A stretch of 64,000 bases of DNA, taken from NCBI GenBank assembly GCA_033977485.1, contig CM066985.1, positions 71,347,045-71,411,044 on the forward strand, read 5' to 3'. Below the pieces are notes generated by a model that did no database searches, was not told the origin of the DNA, and was given only the letters and a program-made list of their open reading frames with translations. Shown here piece after piece: positions 33,970 to 46,900 of the stretch. This DNA comes from Hydrangea macrophylla (taxonomy: Eukaryota; Streptophyta; Magnoliopsida; Cornales; Hydrangeaceae). The translations under genes and the position numbers were made by a program. Within the stretch, counting starts at the first letter, position 1. Each line of letters starts with the position of its first letter.

Positions 33970-36900
33970 TGTAGACAACCCATTTTGTCGGCTATCAGAT
34001 TTAGGAGACCCATAGCTTGGTGGTTCACAATGATCGAAAAAGACTTAAAAGGACTCTTGGAAGTTAGTTCTGTCTCTCAGAATGCTCAGAATGACCAAAA
34101 TGCCCCTGAAAGCCCGAAAACTCCCAGATTTGGTCCTAAAGTTCTGGAAACATGCTATGTCATAAGAAAAACAATAAAATGAGTTTTTAAGTAAAATCGA
34201 ATAAAATCGTCAGCTCCCAGAGACCCCCGAAAGTCCCGGAAGTTCCCAGAAAGTCCTCGTTGATCGGTTTGACCAAGGTTTGACCAAGTTTGACCAAGTT
34301 TGACCAAAATCATCCGAATTCACCGGAATCATTAGAAAAGTATTAAAATGAGTTTTAAAAGAGAATCGAGCGAAAACGTCAACTCCTGGGAGCTCCCAGA
34401 GGTTCCCAGAACTTCCCGGGAATCCCAGGTTTGACCAGTTTGACCAAGATTTGACTTTGAAATCGGGACACCGAAATAATTTTCAAATATTTTTCATGGA
34501 TACTAGAGGTCAACAGCTCTCCAACGGTATATCGCACATAATTCCTGGATTTAAAACGAATTTATTTTGAATTTCCGAAGGCGAAAGAGGCGATCAAATC
34601 GGCTTTTATCGCGAATACCGCAAAACTTTTCAAAGTGACCTATTCCTGAACTATTTTTTATGTAAAGTAGACTCCATTACCTTTCCAACGGTATATCACA
34701 ACCTCAATTTGGAGTTCGTATGCATTTTTTGTGAATTTCGGACGAAATAGGGCCTTTTCGCGAATACCGGAACCTCTGGGGGCCTAAACGTAATTTTCTG
34801 GGCTTCTGAGGAGCAGTGCCGCCGCGGCACTGGCCTACTGCCGCCGCGGCACTGGCCTACTGCCGCCGCGGCACTGGCCCAGTGCCACCGCGGCACTCAA
34901 CCCTCGCAGAGTCCATTTTTGTAATTTTTTGGGGGGTCCAATTTGATTAATTGAAAGCCAAAACGACGTAGTTTTATGTTCACAGATGTTTGGGACCAAT
35001 GGGAACACTTCTAAAATCCCAAAACCACCCCAAATTGGCCTATATAAATCCCCCATTGCTCTTCATTTTGGGGGGGCCAAGTGCAAAAGCTTAAAAAGTT
35101 GTAGAGAATAAGAGAGATAGAGATAGGTTTAGAAGAGAGAAAAGGAGCTTCCTCCTACTATTTTGTTATAGAAAGTGAGTTTTAATCTTGTTTTCTTCCA
35201 TTACCTCTCTTATACTTCACATTCCAAACACCCCCAATCACCATTCTTGAGCATTCTTGAGTTAGGAAGTTACTTCCATGTCCAAATATCAAAATCTATG
35301 AGTGAAACACCAAGCTACAAGTCCAAAATCACATTGATTATCATCTATTGATTGCTATTTACTTGCTTGTTTATTTATTGTTCATCTCTTCTTATCTCAT
35401 TTCTTTTTTTATTTTCTTTATTTACTTACTAGTTCATCATCATCTAAGTGATGACATGAAGTTTGGGGTGAGTGAATCCTTATGGATAGTAGCTCTTGAC
35501 CTCAAAAACATGCTTGATAGATGATGATCATAACCTCAATACTTCCAAGGTATTCTTGAAATGTATTGAAGTTATGTTCAAAATAAAATAAATCTCTCCA
35601 ACAATCTTGGAGGTTCTTGATGATAAGTTTGATGTTGACATTTTGAGTGGCTATAATCCTTATTGAGTATTGAAAACATGCTTTCAAAACATCTATTTCA
35701 AAACCCCTCTCAATCCCTCTTATGTTGGCTTCAAGAAACAAAACTTTGTTTTCACCAAAATCTTCAAAACAATGAGTCAAAACAGTGAGTGAGCTGAGTT
35801 CAAAGATTTCACTAGGACTCAATACTCAACATATGGATGCAAGGCCACTTGGAAAGTCTTCCTAACTTATTGGAGAACACCCATGATTTTTGGTTTGACT
35901 TGGAAGTACTTGGAAATGGTCCATTTGGACCCAAACATTCCTTCCAAACATTCTGCCTCTGCTGTCACAGCAGCTAGGTCCACTTCCAACCTCTTTTTCA
36001 GAAAACTTTTCCAAAAGGGGTGGTCCTAACTTATTTTTTCCTTAAACTTCAATGTCTTAGGAAACTCTCTGTATAAAATGGGCCTCTAGATCATTCTATT
36101 TCATTTTTTAAGATTTTCTAACATTTCAGTCGACGGTACGGACTATGTTTCTGAGTGACCTTCATTGTTTATATGATTTCTCTCAATCTGTGATAGATAT
36201 TCAAGATTGGCCTTTTTGGGTTGTGTTCTAGACATAATAAGGAACATCTCCATAAAATATCATGCATTGAAAACATTCCTAACCCCTCTTTTCAATTTCC
36301 AAAAGATGATGTTACTGTTCTGTCCACTATTCACAGCAAGCACATTTTAACTTTCATTCTTTGATTTGATGCTTATATGCATTCCAAATTAGTTCATATC
36401 TTAGGAAGTAGTTCATACTACATTTGTACATATCCCATATTGATTTCATCCATCCATTCATACACATTTTAGAGTTCTAAGTCATTCTAGGAATCCTTGA
36501 ACACAAAGCACACTACAACCTTGGCACATTCTAGATACATACATTGCATCCATGCAAAGATTTGGGGTTTTTGTAACTCCTAATCTAAGAAGATTATAAG
36601 GAATGATCATGATCACACGTTCATGTTTCCCCTCGGTCTAATCATCCTTTCTCATCCATCCCGGGGATTGAGAGGTCTTCTTTTTTCTCAAAGATTAACA
36701 TGCATCATACTAGCTTGCTAAGCATATTTTGATTTCTTTGTTTATTTGTTTCAATAACAATTCATGTCCCCCTTTAGATTAGGAAGTCTTGATTATTTGA
36801 TACATGATTAGATGATTTTTCCTAGGTTTATTTGTGTGATCTCTCACTTTGCATTGTGTGATATTTGGCTTAGATCTTATGAATGATATCTTATCTTTAG

Positions 36901-37268
36901 ATCTTCCATTTTCAAATTTTCTTATGTGATGTAATATACTATCATAGTATTATTTGTCGAGCCAAACATGGTATAAGATGATTATTTGGATGCTAATTGA
37001 GGCCCGTCGAGAGACGGGGCGAGTTGAGGGTGTTTTAGTCGTGACAAAGGCTCCTTCCTCTCTCGTACCAAAACCCCGAACCAAGTTCTTTGGTTATGAA
37101 GGGTCGGTGCCCTTTATCCATTTGGGTGAGTCAAAATTAGGCTTCTTGGTTCCTTAAAGACCAAGTGGCGACTCTGTATCTGTTTTCAACAGACCTTTTC
37201 TCTTTCCTTGATTCAAAAGTCAAACAAGTTTCAAAAGCAAACGAAGCGGTGGAATCCCGGTATCCACA
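33970..37268 (+). repeat. 5' LTR of the Tat-like element
   Basis: TATA box TATATAAA at 35041-35048, so U3 is about 1.07 kb. A palindromic GC array of four units (34814-34897) lies just upstream. U5 holds TGGCGACTCTG (37166-37176), an 11-base copy of the core of the real primer site. An open frame on the minus strand (35502-35822) is present in both LTRs only because they are copies. Confidence 0.93.
34814..34897. repeat. GC-rich palindromic array in U3
   Basis: Four units of about 22 bp built on cagtgccgccgcggcactg, an almost perfect palindrome, end about 145 bp before the TATA box. The 3' LTR has three units (44748-44809), so copy number changed since insertion. Confidence 0.85.
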
Positions 37269-37271
37269 ATC

Positions 37272-37289
37272 TGGCGACTCTGCTGGGCA
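37272..37289 (+). promoter_or_regulatory. Primer-binding site, Tat/Ogre type
   Basis: TGGCGACTCTGCTGGGCA lies three bases after the 5' LTR. TGGCGACTCYGCTGGG is the form I know from Tat/Ogre elements, usually assigned to an Arg tRNA; that assignment is from memory. Confidence 0.8.
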
Positions 37290-38561
37290 TTTTTATTTTA
37301 AAACAAAATAATACAGAGGTTTGACTCATAAGAAGCATCCTTAAAATCATATTTTTTTACCGTGTTTGGTTCACCGCATTGCACTCTTGCATTTTCCCCC
37401 TCCGACTGTGTCTGAAACGCGGCGCTGACATTGTTCAGGTCTTGCTGTGCCAGGGCACAAGTCACCGTTGATACTGTACCTTCCAAGGTATATCAAAAAG
37501 AGTAAAAACCTCCGTACTGTCTCTCTGACGGTATATTGGAACTCTCGTCAACGGACCCTCTTTGACTAAACCCAGCCTTTGCATATAGATTCCTGTAGAA
37601 CCTTTCATAGGACTGTTCATTTATCTTTTCAGATAGGACAATGTGATATAACTGCTGTATGCCCTGATGGGATTACCTGAGCGGTGTAGACGCTTATGTA
37701 GCATAGAACAGAACCTCTTTCTTATGATTCCCAAGGCAATCACTCACATGTGATTACATTGAGTTGACCTGCCTAGGCACCATGACAAGGATGTCTGCTC
37801 CATGCTCACAAAGATATACACCGCAAACCTTGTTTATCGGTCCTAAGACATAGGAGTATGAAAACCTGCTAGACAGTATGATCACTATCACCACATATTA
37901 ACCTGTTTCTCCTAGAAACTCTGTCTAGATACCCCAGATATAACCATATTAACCAGTTTCTCCTAGAAACTTTGTCCAGATATCCCAGATATAACCACAT
38001 ATTAACCTGTTTCTCCCAGAAACTCTGTCCAGATATCCTAGATATAACCACATATTAACCTGTTTCTCCCAGAAACTCTGTCCAGATATCCCAGATATAA
38101 ACATGTTTCTCCCAGAAACTCTGTCCAGATACCCCAGATATAACCATATTAACCAGTTTCTCCCAGAAACTCTGTCCAAAATTACCCGAAGTATCCCAGA
38201 AATCCCTGTTATCCCTTGGTGGTCATACTGGAAAGTAAGGTTAGCACACTCTGTATGGTTAGGACCTTATTTGTTTAACTGTTGTCTGTTAGAAATAGAA
38301 GCATCATATAGATTAGGACTTACATCCGCATGCTTATCCAATTTGCATGCACCATTCCCCATCAATCTGCACGCACTGTCTTGAGTCGGTTCACATCACC
38401 GTCTTTGTCTGTCAAAAGTCACCACTGTCAAGATCTAATCTAGTCCTCTCAAAATCTGTCAGGTCAGTATAGATTCCCAAGGTCAGCAGTCAGGGTCCTC
38501 TTCGTGGGTCAGGAGTTCGGATAATCGATTGATCAGAATCAGTCCGACAGCTTACTTCAGC
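37290..38561 (+). repeat. 5' untranslated region with 53-bp tandem repeats
   Basis: Noncoding leader between primer site and gag. From about 37897 to 38180 there are six copies of a 43-55-bp unit (cagtttctcccagaaactct, then gtccagatatcccagatat). The unit contains a dyad, TTTCTcccAGAAA. No open frame is supported. Confidence 0.8.
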
Positions 38562-39811
38562 ATGAATTAAGAAGAATTGGAAAATAAGGTCACTGTGTTG
38601 GGAACAACCATATGCCAGCAATCTGATCGCCTGGCCCAAGTTTTGAGTTTTATGGAAGAATTGAAGCAGCAGCGGCCGCAACCTCCGCCCGGGTTTCCAC
38701 CACCGGGGTTTGAACCACCCCCACCTGAGAATAATGGGGAGGAAGACTGGTTTCAAGGGGTCCCACCGTTTGCGTATGAGAAGAAGCTTCAAGAGAAAAT
38801 GGATAAGGTTGACAAGTTGGAAAGCGTACTGAGGAAAAGCAAGGGGGTCGATGATTATATGTTAGACCTGGAAGGCCTCTTTGAGCCCATCAAGCTGAAA
38901 CTGCCAGAGAATTTCAAGATGCCTGCCATCGACCGTTTCGACGGAACAGGGAATCCAAAAAGTCACATCAAGTTGTGCATGAGCATCTTCCAATCGATGG
39001 GCTGCACTCATGAGCACATTGCGATGCTGTTCCCGCAAACCCTTAAGAATGCCGCACTATCCTGGTTCCTAACCCTTGAAGCCTCCAAGACCCGAGTCTG
39101 GGAAGACGTTGCTAGAACTTTCATTGATCACTACTCTTACAACCAAGAGTTTGATATCACCATCCGGGATCTAGAGACTACCAGGCAGAACTTCAATGAG
39201 TCCTTCACTGCGTTCTTGAGCAGATGGAGGAATAAAGTGGCTCAAATGATCCACAGACCTGTTGAGAAAGAGCAAGTATGTATGCTGGTCAAGAACATGC
39301 AACCAGTATATCATGACAAGCTATTCTACCAATCCATCTCCACATTAGAAGAGCTATTTGAAATAGGCACCAGAATAGAGGATGCCATCAGAGAAGGAAA
39401 GTTCAAAAAGGATGAACCCCAACACCAGTCCAAGAGACCTAACTACTCCCTGGACTCCCCGGATATCAATGCACTTAGTAAACAATCAATGGCCTGCGCC
39501 CTTGTCCATACCAGTCCATTCCGCCAAATCGCCCAAAAGGCCCTCGCGAATTCTCCAAACTTGATGTTCCTCTTTCCACAGCCTTAGACCACCTACTCAG
39601 AAAGGGCCACCTACAGCTCCTCCCTCACAAACCGCTACCGGATCCCATACCCTCCCACTACAACATGAGCCTATGATGTGCTTACCACCAAAATCTAGGC
39701 CATGCCACCGATCAATGCATCCGCCTCCGCCATGACATTCAGAACCTCATAGAGGATGTATCCCATCCTAATCCTATCCACTATCTTGGCTTGGATCAAC
39801 CGCTCGGGTGA
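38562..39811 (+). pseudogene. gag: Gag of the Tat-like element
   Basis: The natural ATG at 38562 is followed by a TAA at its third codon (38568-38570); the open frame then runs to 39587. A proline-rich N-terminal part (PPPGFPPPGFEPPPP) precedes a retrotransposon Gag domain (about 38930-39380: DRFDGTGNPKSHI, ALSWFLTLE, FNESFTAFLSRWR). After about 39520 the match shifts frame: KLDVPLSTALDHLLRKG, then a Tat-type zinc knuckle CAYHQNLGHATDQC (39677-39718) directly preceded by a TGA (39674-39676), ending at 39811. Gag would assemble particles; here it is disabled by an early stop, a frameshift and a second stop. The match to Tat-lineage Gag is clear. Confidence 0.88.
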
Positions 39812-40986
39812 TCCCTTTGATGATGCCAATGAGTGTTGAAGCTATGCAGTAAAGTGACTGTGTTTGGAACTTCTGCTAAAAAAATAGAATAAGAAAAATA
39901 AATGGGTCGCAAAGGCACTCCATTTGAGACCGGGTCGAGTCAAGTTGAGTCTGTTCTATGTTCCGAGTCCATTTCAATTCTAGTCTGGTGATCGAGTCTG
40001 TCTGTCATCGAGTTGTTAATAAGTCTGTAACCCTTCTCTATTGATGGAATGAAATCTCATTTTGCTTAATCTGATGTGCCTAGTCATAAATGCATGAATC
40101 ACTAAACTAAAGTGTCACTTTTCAAATTACCATGGATATTACTCTGCTAATAATTTTTCTACGACAAAACAAAAAAAGAATCCTGAAAGGTTAAAGTCGA
40201 TTTCACGCTGACACTGATGAAGAGTTGAGAATTGAATAGTCTTACTTTAAGAATTTAAAGATGCTCTTGCCTCAATCTTGAAAAGACATACTTGAAACTG
40301 ACTTGGAGCTTGCCCAACACCCCTTTTCCACCATTTCGAAGCCTTAAGCCCAATCCAATTGGGAGCCACGCAATCTGTCCGATTGAAAGCAATGCAAACT
40401 TAGCCCTTGATGGTGGCCAAACATTTCAGTGAGTTTCATCTCCACTTTTCAAAAAAAAAACAAAAAAAAAAGAAAGAAAAAGAAAAGAAAAGAAAAGAAA
40501 AGAAAAGGAAAAGCTCCCTAGGTTGAAAACCCAAAAGGGCACCTAGGCAAAAGTTAGAGCTGAAAAAGGTGTTGATTTCCAAAATCTGACCCTAGCCAGT
40601 CGAAATGTTGGAGAAAATTTTGATGAAACAAATGAGAAAATCATACGCTTCAAGATACATCTAAAGAACGTGCCAAGATCACATTTCAAAAGGCACGGAA
40701 TGACCACAAATAAATTCAGAGAGCTGACATGCACATTCTGGAATTCTGAGATTGCGATTGAAAGATCTCACAAGAATCGACTATATTAAAAAGCAAAATT
40801 GACTGGCTAGGCGAAAGTGAAAAGGATCAATCCTCAAAATAAAACAAAAAGAAAAAGAAAAAGAAAAGAAAGGGAGATTGAAACTGAATTCCTTTATTCA
40901 AAGCTACCACAAGTGGCTCAAGTTTGAACTTATTTGACGATTGGTTTGAGAAACCCTCATACCCAATTTCTTTCAAGCCTTGACTT

Positions 40987-41046
40987 GAACTACACTTGAC
41001 CTGATTCCCGCTCGAGGATACGTAGGCAACCACAACGGTTCGGTCA
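40987..41046 (+). other. Two-hairpin Tat box, copy 5
   Basis: GAACTACAC and GACCTGAT, a first stem (ATTCC/GGAT with a bulge), then ATACGTAGGC and a second hairpin AACC, ACAAC, GGTT (41028-41040), with GGTCACC after it. Confidence 0.5.
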
Positions 41047-41091
41047 CCCCACCTACCTAAAAATCAACCCGCTTCTTTCCGACCATGGCCT

Positions 41092-41145
41092 GAACTACGT
41101 TGGACCTGATCCCCACTTGGGGGTACGTAGGCAGACTTTCAAAAA
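41092..41145 (+). other. Two-hairpin Tat box, copy 6
   Basis: GAACTACG and GACCTGAT with a fully paired first stem ATCCCC/GGGGGT (loop ACTT; one G-U), then TACGTAGGC. The second hairpin is degenerate in an A-rich run. Confidence 0.5.
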
Positions 41146-41874
41146 AGAAAAAAAGAAGGATGGCTCGCTAGGTCGAAAATCCGAAAGGACGCCTAGGCAA
41201 TAATTAGAGTTAAATCCAAGGTGAGCAATAACAAAAGAGAGAAAAGAGCTTGCTAGGTCACCTCACTGGTGCCTAGGCAAAAGTTATGAGCATTTGAGAG
41301 ATTAAAGTCACGGTCCATGCCTCAAGCCAGAAAATCACCTTCCACACTAGGGGCAAACATCGGCTACCCGCCTCGTTTGCCTGACTTTTACTAACTACCC
41401 TTCACACAAGGGGAAAACTTCGGTCACCTACCTCGTTTGCCCAAAACCTCCAATAAACCATCATCCAAACTAGGGGCAAACTTCGGTCACCCACCTTGTT
41501 TGCTTATGAATCCCACTTTGTACACCTCAAACTAGGGGCAAACTCCGTTTGCCTAACACAATCCCTTCACACCAAGGGCGAGTTTTCAAGTTACCAAGTT
41601 GTTTTGAAAATTTTGAAATAGAGCATCTTTTACTCTAAAAGCTAAGGCACTAATTCAAAGCACTTCCTGGGAGAAGCAGAAAATTGACTAGATCACTAGG
41701 GAGGAATTTTCAAAAATTAGATTTATCAGTAAAGTGCTACCATGTTAAGATGAGGGGTGAACACCAAAAGAGAAATGGTACATCGTTTATAACAAAAGCA
41801 CATCAAGTTTTGACAAAACGAACTTGTGTCAAATGTGTCATCCTCGTGCGTCAATGTCTGTCAAGTTTTTGAGT

Positions 41875-42011
41875 CTGTTGTAGTCTCAAATGTGTAAGTC
41901 AACAGTGACTAATAAAAGCAGGAGTACCAAACACCATTACTGTTGACTTACACATTTGAGACTACAACAGAGCATGCCAATACCAGCAGGAGTACCAAAC
42001 ACCATTACTGT
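41875..42011. repeat. Perfect 32-bp inverted repeat beside a 27-bp direct repeat
   Basis: 41875-41906 and 41939-41970 are exact reverse complements of 32 bases, separated by 32 bases. A 27-base direct repeat (agcaggagtaccaaacacc and the next eight bases) lies at 41917-41943 and 41985-42011, so its first copy runs into the second inverted arm. This is the pattern expected from template switching. Confidence 0.9.
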
Positions 42012-42374
42012 ACCGGTTAAGGCGTCAGCATGAGAAGCGTCCAAACTTAGGGCAAATGCGAATTTCATCCCTTTCCAAACCATCGAAAGTTGACCATCAT
42101 CTCCTTGCAACATAAGTCCATGAGTGGCTGTTGATTACCTTCCCTCGTCCATGCAACATAAGTCCATGAGTGGCTGTTGATTTTCCTTCATCTCCAAGCA
42201 ACACAAGTCCATGAGTGGCTGTTGATGGATCCCGGTTCTGGGCCAGCAAGATTTGATCAACTATGAGAGATTCGAATTTGAATCCTGGTTCCCGGTCAAG
42301 AGAAGTAGTTGAAGAGAGATCCCAGAAAGAGTCGCTTCATCCCCAACAGATTCAGTTTAATACCCCAGCAGGCA

Positions 42375-43205
42375 TATCAATTAGTACATCGTCAGTTCAA
42401 TCACGACAGTCACAGTAGTTCACTGTCGACTCGTCTTCTCGATTAGTACATCGTCATTTCAATCGCAACAGTTACAGCAGTTCACTGTCGACTCGTCTTC
42501 TCGATTAGTACATCGTCAGTTCAATCGCAACAGTCATAGTAGTTCACTGTTGACTCGTCTTCTCGATTAGTACATCGTCAGTTCAATCGCAACAGTCACA
42601 GTAGTTCACTGTCGACTCGTCTTCTCGATTATTATATCGTCAGTTCAATCACAACAGTCACAGTAGTTCACTGTCGACTCATCTTCTGGATGAGTACATC
42701 GTCAGTTCAATCACAACAGTCATAGTAGTTCACTGTCGACTCGTCTTCTCGATTAGTACATCGTCAGTTTAATCCATGATAGTCACAGTAGTTCACTATT
42801 GACTCATCATCTCGATTCATCATCATCACTTCTTCTGGTCACGGTTAGTCCAACTGTTGATCCAATCCATGATAGTCACAGTAGTTCACTATTGACTCAT
42901 CATCTCGATTCGTACATCGTCACTTCTTCTGGTCACGGTTAGTCCAACTGTTGATCCAATCCATGATAGTCACAGTAGTTCACTGTTGACTCATCATCTT
43001 GATTCGTACATTGTCACTTCTTCTGGTCACGGTTAGTCCAACTTTGATCCAATCCATGATAGTCACAGTAGTTTACTGTTGACTCATCATCTCGATTCGT
43101 GCATCGTCACTTCTTCTGGTCACAGTTAGCCCAACTGTTGATCCAATCCATGATAGTCACAGTAGTTCATTGTCGACTCATCATCTCGATTCGTACATCG
43201 TCAGT
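42375..43205 (+). repeat. Two adjacent satellites, 62 bp and 93-94 bp
   Basis: Both share gtcacagtagttcactgt, cgactcRtc and a tcgattNgtacatcgtca segment; the longer unit adds cttcttctggtcacggttag and ccaactgttgatccaatcc. The 93-94-bp register is exact (ccatgatag at 42774, 42867, 42961, 43054, 43148). The longer unit looks derived from the shorter by insertion. Confidence 0.88.
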
Positions 43206-43729
43206 TCATTAATCATCATTAGTTTACCATCACTCTCATTCAAAATATGCCGTGTTCATCATTCTCATTCAAAATCTTAGGCTTCTATGTCCATTAATGG
43301 GGCTTCCATGTCCATCACTTGACGTCTCAGGACTTCTGTGTCCGTCTCTTAACTTCTAGGGCTTCCATGTCCGTCGGTTATTTGTCAAACTGCATCTCCA
43401 ATTATAGTCCTCATGGACCCCACATCTGACTACATTTGCTTGCGAAGCACACTTCCCAAAATTCAGAAGTTTGCTCCAAGACCCAGAGTATTCAAACCTT
43501 GATGTCCCTATTCGGGTCAATAACTGCATCACAGTTAGAAATACTAGCACAGCATAAGTCCACTTGGAGTGGCACACGCCCCACAACACCAGCTCATACT
43601 AGGGTCAGAACACTAGGCATGATAGGACTCATGACACAATTCATATCACATCCATGCATTGCATACCATCCTCATAACATAGCATCTGCCTGTCTCGTTG
43701 TGCATGTGTGATTTATTCCTTTGTGCCCT

Positions 43730-43792
43730 GAACTACGCCCTGGTCTGATTCCCCCTGGGATACGTAGGCAGCTCGCGCAGAGCGCGACCAGC
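43730..43792 (+). other. Two-hairpin Tat box, copy 7
   Basis: GAACTACG and GGTCTGAT, first stem ATTCC/GGGAT (loop CCCT), ATACGTAGGCA, second hairpin GCTC, GCGCA, GAGC (43771-43783), GCGACC tail. It lies about 130-190 bp upstream of the polypurine tract. Confidence 0.6.
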
Positions 43793-43918
43793 ACTAGCCT
43801 CAGCATCGTTGCATCTTTTGCAACGCTTTTTATCCTAAATCTGTAGCCTCCAAAAAGTCCTGTCTCTTCAAAACTTTGGCACTCGCTTGCGACATGCGTT
43901 GCCTCGCAAGTTCCTGCC

Positions 43919-43932
43919 AAAGAGGGGCAAAC
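43919..43932 (+). promoter_or_regulatory. Polypurine tract of the Tat-like element
   Basis: AAAGAGGGGCAAAC lies directly before the 3' LTR. Confidence 0.88.
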
Positions 43933-46900
43933 TGTAGACAACCCATTTTTTCGGCTATCAGATTTAGGAGACCCATAGCTTGGTGGTTCACAATGATCGA
44001 AAAAGACTTAAAAGGACTCTTGGAAGTTAGTTCTGTCTCTCAGAATGCTCAGAATAACCAAAATGCCCCTGAAAGCCCGAAAACTCCCAGATTTGGTCCT
44101 AAAGTTCTGGAAACATGCTACGTCGTAAGAAAAACAATAAAATGAGTTTTTAAGTAAAATCGTCAGCTCCCAGAGACCCCCGGAAGTCCCGGAAGTTCCC
44201 AGAAAGTCCTCGTTGATCGGTTTGACCAAGGTTTGACCAAGTTTGACCAAAATCATCCGAATTCACCGGAATCATTAGAAAAGTATTAAAATGAGTTTTA
44301 AAAGAGAATCGAGCGAAAACGTCAACTCCTGGGAGCTCCCAGAGGTTCCCAGAACTTCCCGGGAATCCCAGGTTTGACCAAGATTTGACTTTGGAATCGG
44401 GGCATCGAAATAATTTTCAAATATTTTTCATGGATACTAGAGGTCAACAGCTCTCCAACAGTATATCGCACATAATTCCTGGATTTTAAACGAATTTATT
44501 TTGAATTTCCGAAGGCGAAAGAGGCGATCAAATCGGCTTTTATCGCGAATACCGCAAAACTTTTCAAAGTGACCTATCCCTGAACTATTTGTTATGTAAA
44601 GTAGACTCCATTACCTTTCCAACGGTATATCACAACCTCAATTTGGAGTTCGTATGCATTTTCTGTGAATTTCGGACGAAATAGGGCCTTTTCGCGAATA
44701 CCGGAACCTCTGGGGGCCTAAACGTAATTTTCTGGGCTTCTGAGGAGCAGTGCCGCCGCGGCACTGGCCTACTGCCACCGCGGCACTGGTCCAGTGCCGC
44801 CGCGGCACTCAACCCTCGCAGAGTCCATTTTTGTAATTTTTTTGGGGGGTCCAATTTGATTAATTGAAAGCCAAAACGACGTAGTTTTATGTTCACAGAT
44901 GTTTGGGACCAATGGGAACACTTCTAAAATCCCAAAACCACCCCAAATTGGCCTATATAAACCCCCCATTGCTCTTCATTTTGGGGGGGCCAAGTGCAAA
45001 AGCGTGAAAAGTTGTAGAGAAGAAGAGAGATAGAGATAGGTTTAGAAGAGAGAAAAGGAGCTTCCTCCTACTATTTTGCTATAGAAAGTGAGTTTTAATC
45101 TTGTTTTCTTCCATTACCTCTCTTATACTTCACATTCCAAACACCCCCAATCACCATTCTTGAGCATTCTTGAGTTAGGAAGTTACTTCCATGTCCAAAT
45201 GTCAAAATCTATGAGTGAAACACCAAGCTACAAGTCCAAAATCACATTGATTATCATCTATTGATTGCTATTTACTTGCTTGTTTATTTATTGTTCATCT
45301 CTTCTTATCTCATTTCTTTTTTTATTTTCTTTATTTACTTACTAGTTCATCATCATCTAAGTGATGACATGAAGTTTGGGGTGAGTGAATCCTTATGGAT
45401 AGTAGCTCTTGACCTCAAAAACATGTTTGATAGATGATGATCATAACCTCAATACTTCCAAGGTATTCTTGAAATGTATTGAAGTTATGTTCAAAATAAA
45501 ATAAATCTCTCCAACAATCTTGGAGGTTCTTGATGATAAGTTTGATGTTGACATTTTGAGTGGCTATAATCCTTATTGAGTATTGAAAACATGCTTTCAA
45601 AACATCTATTTCAAAACCCCTCTCAATCCCTCTTATGTTGGCTTCAAGAAACAAAACTTTGTTTTCACCAAAATCTTCAAAACAATGAGTCAAAACAGTG
45701 AGTGAGCTGAGTTCAAAGATTTCCCTAGGACTCAATACTCAACATATGGATGCAAGGCCACTTGGAAAGTCTTCCTAACTCATTGGAGAACACCCATGAT
45801 TTTTGGTTTGACTTGGAAGTACTTGGAAATGGTCCATTTGGACCCAAACATTCCTTCCAAACATTCTGCCTCTGCTGTCACAGCAGCTAGGTCCACTTCC
45901 AACCTCTTTTTCAGAACACTTTTCCAAAAGGGGTGGTCCTAACTTATTTTTTCCTTAAACTTCAATGTCTTAGGAAACTCTCTGTATAAAATGGGCCTCT
46001 AGATCATTCTATTTCATTTTTTAAGATTTTCTAACATTTCAGTCGACGGTACGGACTATGTTTCTGAGTGACCTTCATTGTTTATATGATTTCTCTCAAT
46101 CTGTGATAGCTATTCAAGATTGTCCTTTTTGGGTTGTGTTCTAGACATAATAAGGAACATCTCCATAAAAAATCATGCATTGAAAACATTCCTAACCCCT
46201 CTTTTCAATTTCCAAAAGATGATGTTACTGTTCTGTCCACTATTCACAGCAAGCACATTTTAACTTTCATTCTTTGATTTGATGCTTATATGCATTCCAA
46301 ATTAGTTCATATCTTAGGAAGTAGTTCATACTACATTTGTACATATCCCATATTGATTTCATCCATCCATTCATACAGATTTAAGAGTTCTAAGTCATTC
46401 TAGGAATCCATGAACACAAAGCACACTACAACCTTGGCACATTCTAGATACATACATTGCATCCATGCAAAGATTTGGGGTTTTTGTAACTCCTAATCTA
46501 AGAAGATTATAAGGAATGATCATGATCACACGTTCATGTTTCCCCTCGGTCTAATCATCCTTTCTCATCCATCCCGGGGATTGAGAGGTCTTCTTTTTTC
46601 TCAAAGATTAACATGCATCATACTAGCTTGCTAAGCATATTTTGATTTCTTTGTTTATTTGTTTCAATAACAATTCATGTCCCCCTTTAGATTAGGAAGT
46701 CTTGATTATTTGATACATGATTAGATGATTTTTCCTAGGTTTATTTGTGTGATCTCTCACTTTGCATTGTGTGATATTTGGCTTAGATCTTATGAATGAT
46801 ATCTTATCTTTAGATCTTCCATTTTCAAATTTTCTTATGTGATGTAATATACTATCATAGTATTATTTGTCGAACCAAATATGGTATAAGATGATTATTT

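Larger units (their letters stand above)
39812..43918 (+). repeat. Noncoding 3' internal region made of tandem repeats
   Basis: Pol is absent. Visible blocks: A/AG-rich runs (40450-40510, 40838-40875), actaggggcaaac repeats of about 62 bp (41342-41552), a template-switch scar (41875-42011), ccatgagtggctgttgat repeats of about 53 bp (42117-42225), a 62-bp satellite in about seven copies (about 42375-42772) and a 93-94-bp satellite in five copies (42774-43205). Three two-hairpin boxes lie here (40987, 41092, 43730). Open frames are short and unsupported. Confidence 0.85.

Noticed and set aside
35502..35822. 106-codon minus-strand frame also present at 45415-45735
   Set aside because: Present twice because both are LTR copies of one element; no domain and no independent evidence of coding.
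36954..37157. 67-codon frame in both LTRs of the Tat-like element
   Set aside because: Lies across the conserved U5 block, where DNA-level conservation is expected; no protein family.
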